A DNA stretch of 64,000 nucleotides. It comes from Talpa occidentalis (Eukaryota; Chordata; Mammalia; Eulipotyphla; Talpidae). The notes beneath the pieces were generated by a model that worked only from the letters and a program-made list of their open reading frames with translations, was not told the origin of the DNA and searched no databases. Shown here one piece after another: positions 34,727-46,600 of this stretch (its first letter is position 1; every line of letters starts with the position of its first letter). A program made the translations under genes and the position numbers. The DNA is taken from positions 27,320,808-27,384,807 of the forward strand of contig NW_023603184.1 of the NCBI RefSeq assembly GCF_014898055.3, read 5' to 3'.

Positions 34727-35008
34727 AAATATTTATTTATTTTAAAGATTTATTTTATTTATTTATGCATACAAGAGCTGGGGTATAGACTAGAGGTGTG
34801 GGGGATGTGTGCATGAGAGGATTCACCAGAGACACAGTGGGGCGCAGAATAGGTGGATTTACTGAATATACTGTTGAAGGGATTAGCAGGCGAGACAGGA
34901 GAGGTCTGCTGCACCATCTGGGTTAGTTCCCTGGCTGGGGATAGAACTCATATTGCAGTGGCTGCCCTAATGCTGAGACTTAACCCCTTGTACCACCAGG
35001 GAGACCCT
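34727..35008 (-). mobile_element. tRNA-derived SINE, antisense, older copy
   Basis: 'aaagatttattttatttatt', 'caagagctggggtatagact', 'gattcaccagagacacagtg' and 'ccaccagggagaccc' follow in order, with tgtttgg on both sides (34720-34726, 35009-35015). The body has a small insertion ('gatgtgtgcat'). Confidence 0.9.
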
Positions 35009-35015
35009 GTTTGGC

Positions 35016-36025
35016 AGTGTTTGGAACACCTTTTTACAATTGGATTTCCCAAGGTAACATCTCCCCCACCCTGCCCCCCAGAAGAGAACCTATAGTTTTT
35101 ATTAACATTTCAGTGGTGACTGTGCACCCCAAATTTTCAGAACCCCTGGAAGAGAGGGGTCCATGGGATGATTCTTTTTGAGAGCTCTCCATCAAATAGA
35201 CAGTTCTCTGTCATATAGGAGCCTCTCAACTGGCCAGTTGGGCTTCCAGGTCGACTCCCGTATGAACACCCGGCATGGATACAGCTGTCATGTTCTGACT
35301 TGAGAACTGGGTGAATTGGCTTGAATAGCCAGCAAGCAGGTTCAGGCTCAGTTCCCCTCAGGGAAGCTGAGGAGCCTGGCAAGGACACATGAATGAATAA
35401 AAGGCAAGGAGGAGGCTGTAGGAGTCCTTAATGGGCCAGTCCTTCCTTCTCAGGAAGCATTTGGGATACATTCCAGTGCACAGACCAAAACAGGCAACTG
35501 AGCCCTAAAGTTCTCCCACCTGAGCACAAACAGCAATAATTTTTGCCTGGAAAAAATTTCACACAGGTTGAACAAATACCCATCTTGTTCATAAAACATC
35601 TCTGTAAACACCCATGGAATATTTAACCTTGAGAAATATAGTTTCCCAGTGCCCTCTCCAAGCTAAATTGTTTGCAAAATATATGACTATGTGACTGAAT
35701 TAGTTAACTTGCTCCTTAGGGTTATTGACCATAAGTCAGTTTAACATTGGAGATTGTCTACCCAAAATGGTGGCTTTGTTTTGGAAACATTTGATCTTCT
35801 TTACAACATAAACTGATAGTAGGTAAATTCTCTATTTAGGTCAGTCTTGGCTCCTATCACTAAACTATGGTACATATGAATAAGTGAAGATCCTCTTTCA
35901 ATTTTTTATGACAAGGGGATGATACCCTAATCACTAAAGGGGTATTAATTAAGCAGAAGGCAGCCCAGAATAAATATCCCCATTATCTCTTTGTAAAATG
36001 CCATCTGATCCATCAAAAGACTATC
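35016..36025. other. 1.0 kb unassigned
   Basis: No gene. The sequence is moderately AT-rich. A single TTAATTAA occurs near 35945-35952. Confidence 0.35.
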
Positions 36026-36029
36026 CTTG

Positions 36030-36320
36030 TTAAGTAGTTTCTAGACCACTCACTGTCCATGGGCCAAACCTGGGTATTGACAGCTTTTTTGTGTGTGATC
36101 TACAAACTTAAAAAAAAAAGATAAACATTTTTAACTGGTTTAAAAAATCAGAAGAAGAAAAACACTTTGTGATATAAAAATAAATGAATTCAAATTTCAA
36201 AGTCCAGGCATAACATTTTACTGGAATTCAGCCATGCTTATTTGATTACATATTGTCTATGGCCACTTTTATGCTACAATGGGTAGCTCTCTGACCCTCC
36301 TACAGATATAGCTTGTTAGT
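36030..36320. repeat. Probable hAT-Charlie-like DNA transposon remnant
   Basis: 'tactggaattcagccatgct', 'attacatattgtctatggcc' and 'acttttatgctacaatggg' match a block common to mammalian hAT-type MER elements. Ends are not resolved. Confidence 0.55.
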
Positions 36321-36324
36321 CTCT

Positions 36325-37625
36325 TATTCTACATGAAGATACACAGCATCATGTTGATGACATGGAACCTTTGTTCACAGGTCAAAGGCCGAAAATATGT
36401 TTAACACCATCAGCAAGCTTACATTATTCTTAATGGTACAATAGTTAGTGGCAGAATAATGATGCCTAAAATATACCTGTGCCTAGACAAGAACACTGAC
36501 CTGGGAAACTCAAGTTTAAATTTAAACTCAAGTTTAAATTTTGATTAGAAAAAAAAAATACAACTGCCACACCTTTAGATGAAATGTCTAATAATAGTGG
36601 GGAATAGAAGGAATGCTCTAAAAATGTGAGATACCACTTTTGGGGTCATTTCTAAAAATTATTTCAACAGATAGTCACAAATTACTATGTGCCTAAAATA
36701 GCATGACTCAAGTAGCCAGAATACACACAAAGTTCAAAATCAGACTGTCAGACCATTCTGGAGCAGTTCTCGGCACAGGAAATTTTGCTCAGATATTTTA
36801 TTTAGCTTGAGGACATCGTTTTAATCAATTGTATAAATAGTCAATATGAGATTATTACCAAGCCTCAGTCAGAAAGTGGCTTGGGATCTGCAAGGTTTGA
36901 ATAATTGACCTTGCTTTGTAAAGCTGTGAAAATTTGGCTTTCTGTCTCTTAATCACCAAATGCATATCTCATGTAATTATTTCCTAGGCTCTGCTTCCAT
37001 TGCTGGCTGTTATGATGGGTATGGATCAATTACACTTGCAGAACAAGATCGAGAGTCACCAGTGAGACTTTTCTTTTCCTCCAGGTTATTGTTTAACCAC
37101 TATCTAGGTGAGTAAGGACTTTATTTCCTAGGATACAGCATGGATAGACGTGTCTTTTAAGTAATCAGCATTCTGCTTAGTAGGAAGTCAGAAAGGAGAC
37201 ATCTCTCATGAGGCAATGGAAGCATAATGTAATAACCCCTAGATAGCAGGGGCTAATTGACTTGGAGAGGACATATTTAAAAGTAAGGAGTCTATCTGCA
37301 ATTTTGGGGGGCAGGGTTATGAGGTGGTAGACAGCTGTACAATTCCCTCAAACAAGTGTTTCAGGTATACAAAGAGAATCAGAATTCTGCAGAGGGCTGA
37401 ATGGTGGTGGGTTTTCTGGATTTTCGTGGAGTGGGGTAGAGTAGTGGCCATTGACCAGGACAGAATGGATTCTAGTAGGAACAGGGTATAGCTTTTAGGA
37501 CAAATGCAGGAAAATGTGTGCAACCGCCTCTCCTTACCAGCAAGCTCCTTTTTAGCTACCACAGCTAGAGCAGCACATTCTAATTGGTTGTTGTAGGAAG
37601 AAATGAAAATTATAGCATACACACA
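36325..37625. other. 1.3 kb unassigned with a perfect 18-bp tandem duplication
   Basis: No gene. At 36506-36541 the 18-mer aaactcaagtttaaattt occurs twice in perfect tandem. The rest is AT-rich unique sequence. Confidence 0.45.
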
Positions 37626-37629
37626 GACA

Positions 37630-37705
37630 CACATATCTATACATATATATATGTATATATATATATAGATATAGATATATATATATATTTATATATATAT
37701 ATATA
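37630..37705. repeat. (TA)n microsatellite, interrupted
   Basis: Mostly alternating TA with GATA interruptions, self-complementary throughout. Confidence 0.9.
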
Positions 37706-38160
37706 TAAAGGGGAAATGTATAAGATTATTTCAGTTTTGAGAGCATAGAAGATCAGAGGTGGAGGCAACAATAAAAGAGCAACATACTTTTAAAAAGAAT
37801 ATAAATCACAATCAAGGCACAAAAGTTTAGAACATAAAAATAACAGAGTAAAATGGATGAGATTTAAAAGAAAATGTAAAAGGCTATAAACCAACACAAT
37901 AAAAGGTTAAAAATATAAAAGTAAATGAGATGAAAGATTAAGATAAAAGGATAAAACCATAAGGTAAAATGTAAAAAGAAAAAAAATTGACAAGAAGATG
38001 GGATTTAGGGATTGAGAACTAAAATTAAAAATTAAAACTGTGAAGATAGGGTATATAAAATCATAAGAAAAATAATAGAGATATATTTAAATAAAATAAC
38101 TGAACAATTTTTATAATGAGAAAGGGTAACTGAAAAAGAAGAAAAAGTAATAGTGGGACA
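37706..38160. other. Strongly A-rich tract with degenerate 'ataaaagg' repeats
   Basis: About 450 bp in which the + strand is dominated by A with some G and T and very little C. Recurrent words include 'ataaaagg', 'aaaatgtaaaa' and 'aaaaccataagg'. It looks like a degraded A-rich tandem array. No family assigned. Confidence 0.5.
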
Positions 38161-38707
38161 GGTACCAGCTAGAAAAAGTTAGGACGAATCTTGGGTGGCT
38201 GCAGCTGGTGGATCAAACCCCCTAGAACAGGGAACTCATCTGAAAACACCCTCATGGAAACACCCAGAATAATGTCTGTTTATGACCCAGTCAAGTTGAC
38301 AGTTAAAAGTCACCATCACAGCCTACTGTTCTCGGCAAGATGAGCTCAGGAGAACAATATTCCAGAGTTAGCCCTTAGATTTGTTTTTTGTTTTTTTGAG
38401 GCAAACAAAAACTATTTCATTTTTATCCTTTTGAGTTGTATGGAGAAATAGCTAGAGACTAATATATGCAAAATGGTTCTGTGCCATCATGACCTTTGTA
38501 AACTGCACTGAGTATAAGCATCTTTCCATGCTTATACTTTTGTATAACATTTTAAATATCTCCACAATATTTCAGGAATTTTTTTTTACATTGACCACTT
38601 TTTTCATACAAATAATCCCAAATTTCCTTCACCAGTGTCCTAGTGATGAAAATTTAGTTCCCTGGTCATATTTTCTTTCAGGAGCCATGGTAGAATTAAC
38701 ACCCTTG
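38161..38707. other. Old repeat remnant and a perfect small hairpin
   Basis: 38210-38330 ('catggaaacacccagaataa', 'ccagtcaagttgacag', 'aaaagtcaccatcac') resembles an ancient mammalian repeat of uncertain class. At 38511-38538 a perfect 10-bp inverted repeat with an 8-nt loop is present. Confidence 0.45.
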
Positions 38708-38815
38708 CTTATATATATATATATATAAGATATATATATATATACATATATATATATGTATATAAGATATATATATATAAGATATATATATATATAAGAT
38801 ATATATATATACAGA
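38708..38815. repeat. (TA)n microsatellite with GATA interruptions
   Basis: Repeating 'agatatatatatat' modules of roughly 15-20 bp, a compound TA/GATA array. Confidence 0.9.
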
Positions 38816-38819
38816 TATC

Positions 38820-39435
38820 TATGAGCATTTCTTTGTCCTAAGTTCCTGAAAATGTTCTTTTAAAACTATAGAACCTAAAATCTTCATATTAATGCGTTGC
38901 ATTCAGTTAACTTATATTCCTTTTTAAAATTTTAATTTTTTAATGAACTATCATTTTCTTACATCCCTTGTTAATATTTTGACAGAATGGGATTTTCCCT
39001 GTGCTCATGGTAGCTCTCCCATCATTAAAGCACCTGTGGTCCTTCTCCATCATCTATTGTGTTCCCTGCCACCCCTGTTTTCTCTTCTTGCCTCCCACCC
39101 CACCCTCACCCCATGCCTCAGAACTTCATGTTTCAAGAGTGTGCTTTCATGATTTGAATGACAATTTGCTTGGATGGAACAATATGTTTTTTTATAGATG
39201 ACACAGAGATTTTAATTATCTTCTGGGTGGTAGAGAGGTTACAAGACCCACTTTTGGAGCCATTCCAAAGGTTGTCTGGCACTTTGTACAGAAAGGATTT
39301 GTTCTAATCTCTTGCTGACATAGGTTACAGAAAGATGTACAGTTGACTCAAATACCTTTGGGCTGAGGTGAGGTAGAAGGACAGGGAGGTGGTCAGGGCC
39401 AGGTGTGCAGGGCTTGGGTATAGACAGAATAATTT
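38820..39435. other. No gene recognised
   Basis: Unassigned sequence between the TA array and the NME4 retrocopy. Confidence 0.35.
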
Positions 39436-40640
39436 TTATAATGAGAGGGTAACTGAATTTTTATACACAACCTCCATGACAGAGTTTGATGGTCCTGGGT
39501 GGTGAGGGTGGCCTGAGTCTTCAGGCTGAGTGGATGTGCTGTTGGTGGTCTGCCCAGGCACCAGCTCATTGCTAAGGAACCACAGCTGGATCTCTTTCTC
39601 GGTCCCTTCTATGGAGTCACCGGTGTGGATGGCATTCCTGCTGGTGGGGACTCCCATGACAGTGCCAGGGGTGGCCTCAGCCAAGTCAGTATGCCCTGTC
39701 ATGGCTCGTGAGGTACAGACCATATCGAGGCCTTCCCAGCTCTTCCCCCACAGATCAGAGATCCTGTAGCTGATGAGGAAGTTTAAGAGGGCTTCCCTTG
39801 AACCTTGTGGACACTCTCTGGTGCCTATGGTATCTTCATTCCCACCAGCTTGAAGCCCTTTCTCTCAAAATGCTGGATCACAGCAATTTTACTCCTAGGT
39901 ATCTACCCAAAGGGCACAAAACACTAATTCAGAAGTAAACCTTCACTCCTATGTTTACTGCAGCACTATTTACAATAACTAAGATATGGAAACAACACAA
40001 ATGCCCCCAAACAGGTGACTTGATCAAGAAGATGTGGTACATATACACAATGGAATATTACTCAGTGATCTAAAAATATAAACTCATGCTATTTATGGCA
40101 ACATGGATGGAGCTGGAAGGGATTATGCTAAGTGAAATAAGTCTGAAGGAAAAAGAAAAATATTGGATGGCTTCACTTACATGTTAAATACAGAGAAATT
40201 GAAAAGGGTCAGGAAAAAAGACAAAATTGCAAGCTGACCACAGATATGAGGCACACAGCAGGAGAGGGTAAGGGATCGAAACAGGGGAGAGAACACAAGG
40301 GACTGTGGTGATGGGTCATGGGTGCTGTGATGGTGGCAGAACTACAGGGACTACACCTGAGGAAGAAATCAAATGTAGTACAAAAATGAACAATGATGTA
40401 AGAAAATAAATAAATAAATTTAATAAAGAAAAACAAACAACAACAAAAAATGCTGGGTCACATCCCCAACTAGCTGAGGCTGCATCCCACTTGGCTTCAC
40501 CATGATCAGGGTCCACACCTGAGGCCAGGGGCTCTTCCTGACCTGGGTTGGAGAGCAGGCTCTGACCTGGACCCAGCAGGCTGCACGGCAGCCCCAGAGG
40601 CACCAAACACCATAAAAGGCTGTTCAGGATCCCAGCCTAT
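39436..40640 (-). pseudogene. NME4: Processed pseudogene of NME4 (mitochondrial nucleoside diphosphate kinase), split by an L1
   Basis: NME4 encodes the mitochondrial-matrix nucleoside diphosphate kinase, which transfers the gamma phosphate from ATP to NDPs through a phospho-histidine. On the minus strand the 3' part (39436-39880) reads [17 protein letters not shown], then a segment with the active-site NAIHTGDS (His codon near 39625-39627), then [13 protein letters not shown]. The GHTD...AEA.PGT and EIQLWF..SEL words favour NME4 over NME1-3. The upstream part (40461-40640) reads VKPSGMQPQLVGDV and joins to [12 protein letters not shown] on the other side of the L1, where the family has VKPDGV...LVGDV and FERRGF.LVGMK. 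No introns separate these exon-derived parts. A stop follows the LVGMK block, there are frameshifts in the middle, and the RGDF motif is lost. It is dead. No poly(A) tail or flanking duplication of the retrocopy remains visible. Confidence 0.88.
39881..40446 (+). mobile_element. 5'-truncated L1 LINE inserted in the NME4 pseudogene
   Basis: Flanked by aaaatgctggatca (39867-39880) and aaaatgctgggtca (40447-40460), 13 of 14 identical, and both copies derive from the pseudogene. It carries the last ORF2 part ('actcctaggtatctacccaa', 'gatgtggtacatatacacaa', 'tggaatattactcagtgatc'). A 3' UTR differs from that of the two young L1s here ('ttggatggcttcacttacat'), followed by an (AAATA)n/(AAC)n tail. 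Frames are broken, so it is older than the 25563 copy. Confidence 0.92.
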
Positions 40641-40644
40641 GGGC

Positions 40645-42105
40645 CGCTGGCTCAGCCTGGATAGAAATAACATCTGTCTCTAATTTCTCATTCTTGAATA
40701 TCTTATAAGAATTACTTTACTATATTGATGTTAAATGGGTGCTGTGGGGAAGCCTGATTTCTTTCCTTTACAAGTGATTTGGTCTTTGTGCTTAGCTCAA
40801 AGACTATTTTATCTTTAAAATCTAATAATTTTACTGGAATATGTCTCAGTTATGACCATTTGGAGTCAGTTTTCCCTAGTACATGATTTGTCCTTTCAAT
40901 ATGTAAATGCAAGTCTTCTTTAGGGAAGTGTTCTTGAATTATATTTAAAGTTTATAAATTATATTTATTCTGCCTCATATTATTGCTTGGCTTCTTTGGA
41001 GGCAACTCTCTCTCTCCTATCTCCATATCACTTGTGAGATTCTGCTGTTTTATCTGCAGTGTCTTTTTTCCCTTGTCTGCTTACCTCCTCCTCCATTCCT
41101 GAAGCAGTGGATCATTTCCTCCCAGCATGGCCCCCTGCACAGCCATTCCTGCTCTGCACTCTGCACCTGAGCCGGCTTACAAGGGGCTTCTGTTTTCCTG
41201 TTTGTTTCTTTATTGGTCACTGCCACTGTAGGGTAAATGATGGGCAGGTTTGCGCTGTTGGCCTCTGTGGCTATCACCTGAGGCCTCATTGTGCTGATGC
41301 AGGAGGTGCTCAGGGCACTCATGCCTGACGGTGGACACCTGGAGGATGGTGTGGGCATGCGTGAGTGGGCACACCTGGGCCTGGAGGCTGAGGCTATAAG
41401 GACAGTGGAGGGGTTATGAGAGAACGTCAGAGACAGAGCCCAAAGAGAAAGCGTAAAGATTTGATGGGGGTCGGAAAGTCCCCCAGTCCCCCACCTGCCC
41501 TGCGCCTGGTTTCAACACTTCAATTGGTGAAGAAAGATCATTAAAACCTGAAAAAGCCACTGCTAGCTGCAGGACTCATCTCCCAAATTGATCTTGCCCC
41601 GTGTCTTGCTGGCACAACAGCCACAAAAGGACACAGTCCTTGCTGCAAATGCCTATTTGTTTGTGCTTCTGAGGCTGGCATTCCTAGACCCCCGTGGGGG
41701 CACTTTTGGCTCCTTCTGTCTGTTTCTTACCTGCTCATCGAGGTCCTCCCTTGAGATGGTGACCCTCTCCAGCTGCTAGCTGCAAGGCTCTGATTCTTCA
41801 TGGCTTCTCCTGTCTCTGCCCTTAAGAGGAGTCTCACAGGGCTCAGGTGGTCACACCTGCTTTGGGGATTATTTAAAAGTACCTTGGAGTTTGTGGCTCT
41901 TTCCTGGTTTTATTTCATTTAAAATGGTGCTTGTGTTCTTTCTTTTTTACGTCCTTCATTCTCCTTGTTGCTACATATGGTTTCCAAAAGGCAGAAGTCC
42001 CAAACAGAATCAAAGTATATGGAAGTTTAAGAAAACCTGCCTAGATTTTAATGTCCAGAGGGGAGAATGGCGATTGTAAGAAAAAAAAAGAGAAACACAA
42101 AATTC
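40645..42105. other. 1.5 kb unassigned; possible old L1 at 40680-41040
   Basis: No gene. 40680-41040 is AT-rich with a T-rich strand like an antisense L1 remnant. The remainder, including 41050-41360 with overlapping short frames on both strands, is unassigned. Confidence 0.35.
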
Positions 42106-42108
42106 AGA

Positions 42109-42552
42109 TGTCTTGCCGGGAAGGCACAGAGCAGGATCTCTATGATCCGAGCAAATGGGTAAAGGAGAGTCCTGCAGCCCTCAGTGGCTTTCTCAGGCTT
42201 TTGTTGAGCTTTTGCATGTAGTGCAGCAACCAGGTACATGGCAGGCAGGGCGCCGGGGGCCTCCCGGCCCCTGGCTAATCTTCACACTTTCTGGGCTCTC
42301 TAGAGTTCTCTCCTGGACCCTTCTCTGCTGTTGCTTCTACTCTCATTCTTCTTTCTGCTACTCTACTGGCATCCCCCTCACGCCACCCTCACCCTTATAA
42401 GCCCAGTCTCTCAGCCCAGGTGTGCCCACCTATGCATGCCCACACCCTACTCCACGTGCCCGCCATCAAGCATGCATGTAGGGCCACAGGGGTCTGTCAT
42501 TAATGCTAATGGCAGGAGGGTGGAAAATCCTGACAATTTCATATACCCTACA
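42109..42552 (-). mobile_element. LTR of endogenous retrovirus family 2 (copy B)
   Basis: Homologous to 5255-5664 in the same orientation. The minus strand starts TGTAGGG and ends near CAAGACA. A TATA-like GCTTATAAGGG lies near 42395-42405 in the same relative place as in copy A. Compared with A it has extra sequence at 'gtagggccacagg' and lacks others, showing independent decay. No 4-bp duplication is evident at the ends I chose, and no internal genes are present. Confidence 0.7.
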
Positions 42553-42740
42553 CCAGGGTTATGGTGATCCCTGGATACAGGAAGTATGAGGGAGGCAGGA
42601 AAATGCAACCAGGGAAAGAAAGTTCCAATAGTATTGGTAATATCTTATTTCTTAAATTAGGTGGTAGGTTCTGGGTATTCACATTATTTTACCATTCACT
42701 GTTATATAGGATTAATATGTTTCAAATAAGTCAATAAGTT

Positions 42741-43012
42741 TTCTTTTTTAAAGATTGATTGATTGATTGATTTATACAAGCACTGGGTACAGTCAGAAGT
42801 GCAGGAGGGTGAGAGAATTCACCAGAGCCAAAGTGGAGAGCAGAACAGGCAGAAGGACCAAAGTACACTGCTGAGGGTAGCAGCGGGCGGCAGGAGAGGT
42901 CTGTGTGCCATGTGGGACCCTCACCCGACGGCCAGGGATCGAACTGGCGTTGCAAAGGCTGTGGGCAGCTTCGCAACCCACCACTCAACCGCTGCGCCAC
43001 CAGGGGAGGCCC
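42741..43012 (-). mobile_element. tRNA-derived SINE, antisense, younger subfamily
   Basis: The tail region carries a (GATT)4 run, then 'caagcactgggtacagtcag' and 'aagtgcaggagggtgagaga'. This differs from the older 'ctggggtacaggccagaggtg' version. The head ends 'gcgccaccaggggaggccc', and the linker between body and B box is 'gtgggaccctcacccgacgg'. Confidence 0.93.
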
Positions 43013-43390
43013 TCAACAAAATCTTTTAAACGTTCAAGGGGAAATTTTTATTTTCGTGATTTGAATATAATATATATTAATATGACTGAACAGACGGATG
43101 ACAGAAAAGCAGGCCTATGTGGGGAACCTAAGAGCAAACTTTGTTACTTTCATTATTCCCAGGCAGATGAAAAGGCCTTAGAAAGTCCATTAAGGTTTGA
43201 GTGTTCTTCTCATAAAAATATGTGTGTATAAATACACACACACACACACACATGGTGTTGCTAATTAAATTTTAAGGGATGATCAGATGATAACATCCCA
43301 CACTGCAATAACCTTGTTTGGCTGGAGCCAGGAGAGCTGGAGTGGTAATCACAGGTCTGGATAATAACTAGTGGTCTTTGTCTCTATTCT
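43013..43390. other. Spacer with an (AC)n microsatellite
   Basis: No gene. A (CA)n run of about 19 bp lies at 43234-43252. Confidence 0.6.
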
Positions 43391-43663
43391 TTTTTTAAAG
43401 ATTTACCCATTTATGCATATAAGAGCCGGGGTACAGGCCAGATGCAGGGGGTGGTGAGAGGATTCACCAGAGATGGAGTGGGGAACAGAACAGGCACATC
43501 TACTGAAACACAATGCTGAGGGGAGCAGCGGGCGAGGCAGGACAGGTCTGTTGTGCCATGTGGGTAGCTCCCTGGCTGGCTGGGATTGAACTCATGCTGG
43601 AGAGGCTGTGGATTACTTCATAGTGCAGTGCTTAACCCCTTGCACCATCAGGGAGGCCCAAAA
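43391..43663 (-). mobile_element. tRNA-derived SINE, antisense, older subfamily
   Basis: Flanked by ctttgtctctattct (43376-43390) and ccttgtctccattct (43664-43678), 13 of 15 identical. Shows 'ataagagccggggtacaggc' and 'caccatcagggaggccc'. Confidence 0.93.
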
Positions 43664-43678
43664 CCTTGTCTCCATTCT

Positions 43679-46600
43679 TGACTCAACCACTGGGGCTGAA
43701 GATTCATTTCTGCATTACAACCATTTCTCAAAAAAACTTAGAATGTGCTCCCCAGGAACAGGATGAGAAGGTTCATGACAATAATAATAGTAATAGTAAT
43801 GGTAATAATAATATGAAAAACACTTTAATTTTACATATATGGACATGGAAAGTTATGATGTGAAGGGAAAAAAACATGTGGATCATATCTAGCAGGTCCC
43901 ATTCTTTAAATAATAATAAAAGATTCTAATATATCTTTATGGAGATAAATGCAAATATATCTGTTGATGCACAGAAATATTCAGGAAAGTGGATAGTATT
44001 CATCATGGCAAAGGGGTTGGTGTGAGAAGGGTTGAGGAGAGGAGTTTCATTTCCTACTTTAATAATTCAAAAAGTGATGGTGGGTTTATTATACATGATT
44101 TTACTTTATTGTTTTAAAAGTAATTTTCAAATAAAAATTTAAAAGAAAACAACTGCTTCTGGTGACAGCCAGTGTCCCCAGCTGGGGCATTTGCCTGTAG
44201 CTCTGACCTTGAAGTGAGTGCCTACTCCCTCCCTGAGGGCTGAGGCAGCCTTGGTTTCTGTGTTTGCCTGGAGTCATAATCTTAGTGTGTGAGGGAGGAG
44301 GGCTGGACAGTTTGGACCCAAGTTCATGTCTGGAACATCCTGGTGGCCTTCCTCGAGAACTCAGGTTTCCTAGTCTCGGCTTGAAAGTGGCTTATTTCCA
44401 AAAAATGACCATAGAGATGTGACTCACCAGTTAGATATGTTGTGATATTTAATTTGAACAGTTCAAACGAAGAGACTACCTTTTTTCCATCTATGGAAGC
44501 CCTTGTTGGAGACCCGTAAGGCTTGAGGTGCTGAGACTGGGAGAATGTTGGGGTCGTGACTGGAAGACTGGTCAATACGGGCTGGAAGACTGGCCCATGT
44601 CCAGACCACGATGTCCTTTCCTGTGTTAGCAAAGCTAAGTCTGGGAAACAGGCAGGATTAGAAAGGGCATAGAATATACCTGATAACGCAGAACCTTGGT
44701 GGTGAATGTGCACCCGGACAGGGCTAAATGCTAAGAGAATGATTCATTGTCTAGTAACTAACAAGGAGGGGAGGGGGGCAGTTTGTATCAATAAAAATGA
44801 GTTGCACTGGGCACTCGGGACACTCGAGCTTGAATGGAGAGGCCTTGCATCCCCTGGGTCCTGCTTCTTTTAAAACCCTATTATGTGACTGTCATTTCTC
44901 CATTTATTGGTTCTTTCAGATTCCTCTCCTCAACCCTGTTCACCAGAGCTGGTCTCTGGCAGCCCTGATTTAGGTTACGAGCTGGATTTGTGAGCAGGGA
45001 TCCTGCCTTGGGGTTGCTCATCCCAGCCCCTATGTTTTTCACCTGGGCTAGGGGATGTCTCACTGGGAGAGAAAAGAAACCAGGATGCCTGGGTCACCAC
45101 TTCGAGCAGGAAGCTGAGGCTGCCCTGAAACTAGGAAGTTTTGTTTTCCCCCAGGCCCTGAACTTGTTCACGGGGATGGCAACTGTGGATCTGAATCTGG
45201 AGAATGATGGTATGTGCTACTCGAACCAGAAATCCCAGTGTGGTTGAGGTTAAAAAGAAAATGACAGACCCCAGAGTCGTTTGCGCTATGTTCACTAAGA
45301 CTTAATACCTAACTTCTCTGCAATTTCAAGCCCCTACAGTTTCAGCCTCCCCTAGGAATGTAGTCTTGGTCAGTGTGAAGTTTTCTGGTTACCATCAATG
45401 AGCTAATGTTTTCCACTCCTCACTGGAAAATGAGAGACTCTTTTGCAAAACTTTTTCCCATTCCTAATAGTTGGGCTACCGAGACCTTAAGTAATCCCTG
45501 CTGCCCTATTCCACTGTCTTTCTGCCGATAAAATCTACTTGCTAGACTAGAGGCTGCTTAATTCATGAATCATTTAGTGAAATTAATTAGATCTTTAAAA
45601 GCTAACTTTTAGATTTTGGATTTTTTGTTACTTAACACTGGTAACTAGCAGGATATAACTGTGGGGATGGTGGGGTTTTCTACCTATTTATAGACGTATA
45701 CCATCATTTCCAAAAAGTTTTCCAAAATCTCAGACTTGCCACTTAAAAAAAAGAAATAGCTTTTTTTTTTTTTTTTTTTTTTTCATTTATAGCAAAACTC
45801 CAGAGACATCTCCTTGGCAGACGAGGCTCTATTGCTTCTACAAATAGAGTTCATTATTTTGTCAAAGTGAATTAAAATAGAATGTCACTTACTGAATGTC
45901 ACATTTCTGGATTTGACATTGTATATAAAAGGTCCTTTTAAAAAAAAGAAGAGAAAATCTGAAAGACTAGGTTGGAAACCCACTTGAAGAAAAAAAATAT
46001 AGGCATTAAAAAAATCCCATTTGGGCTTCATAAAATTCCTTTCAAATGTGACAGTCTGGTAGAAATCAAGTAGTTTTCAGTTCCTAAAATACAATTTTGA
46101 TTAAAAATTTATAAAGCTATTTGGAGGAAAGATACTATACAAATTGAGAATAGGTCTTATGGATCCCTTAGAGAGAAGAAGGGAAATTTCTACATCCAAG
46201 TGGTACATAGTATTAGCTCCCTACAACCAAATCACCTTTTCAGTTTTTGGACCGAGGCTCTCCCTACTTCTGGTGGCTTATGCCTGGGCCTGCTACGGAT
46301 GACCAGAGGAGCTACAGGGTGAGGAGTAGAAGGACTGGCTCTTACCCGGGGCGGGCAGGTTGACCCTGTGGAACACACTCCAGGATGCTGGGGTCCAGAT
46401 CCTCCTCATCTCACAGTATTTTCTGAAAAATGGAAAACCATCTCCTCCACATTCAGGTGGCAGGCAGAAAGGGGCAGAGAGGATGAAAAATGTTTTTTCT
46501 TCTCTTCTGCCCACATAAATAATTCCTTCCTAGAGCAGAGCACTCATGATGATCTGAGATTAGAGTGAATTTGAAATTATGAAAACTTGGACTTGATTCC

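Noticed and set aside
37630..38815. Regularly spaced repeats suggestive of a CRISPR array
   Set aside because: They are TA/GATA microsatellites in a mammalian genome, with no conserved repeat/unique spacer alternation.
39436..39723. Functional nucleoside diphosphate kinase gene
   Set aside because: The copy is intronless, frameshifted, contains stops, lacks the conserved RGDF motif and is interrupted by an L1.
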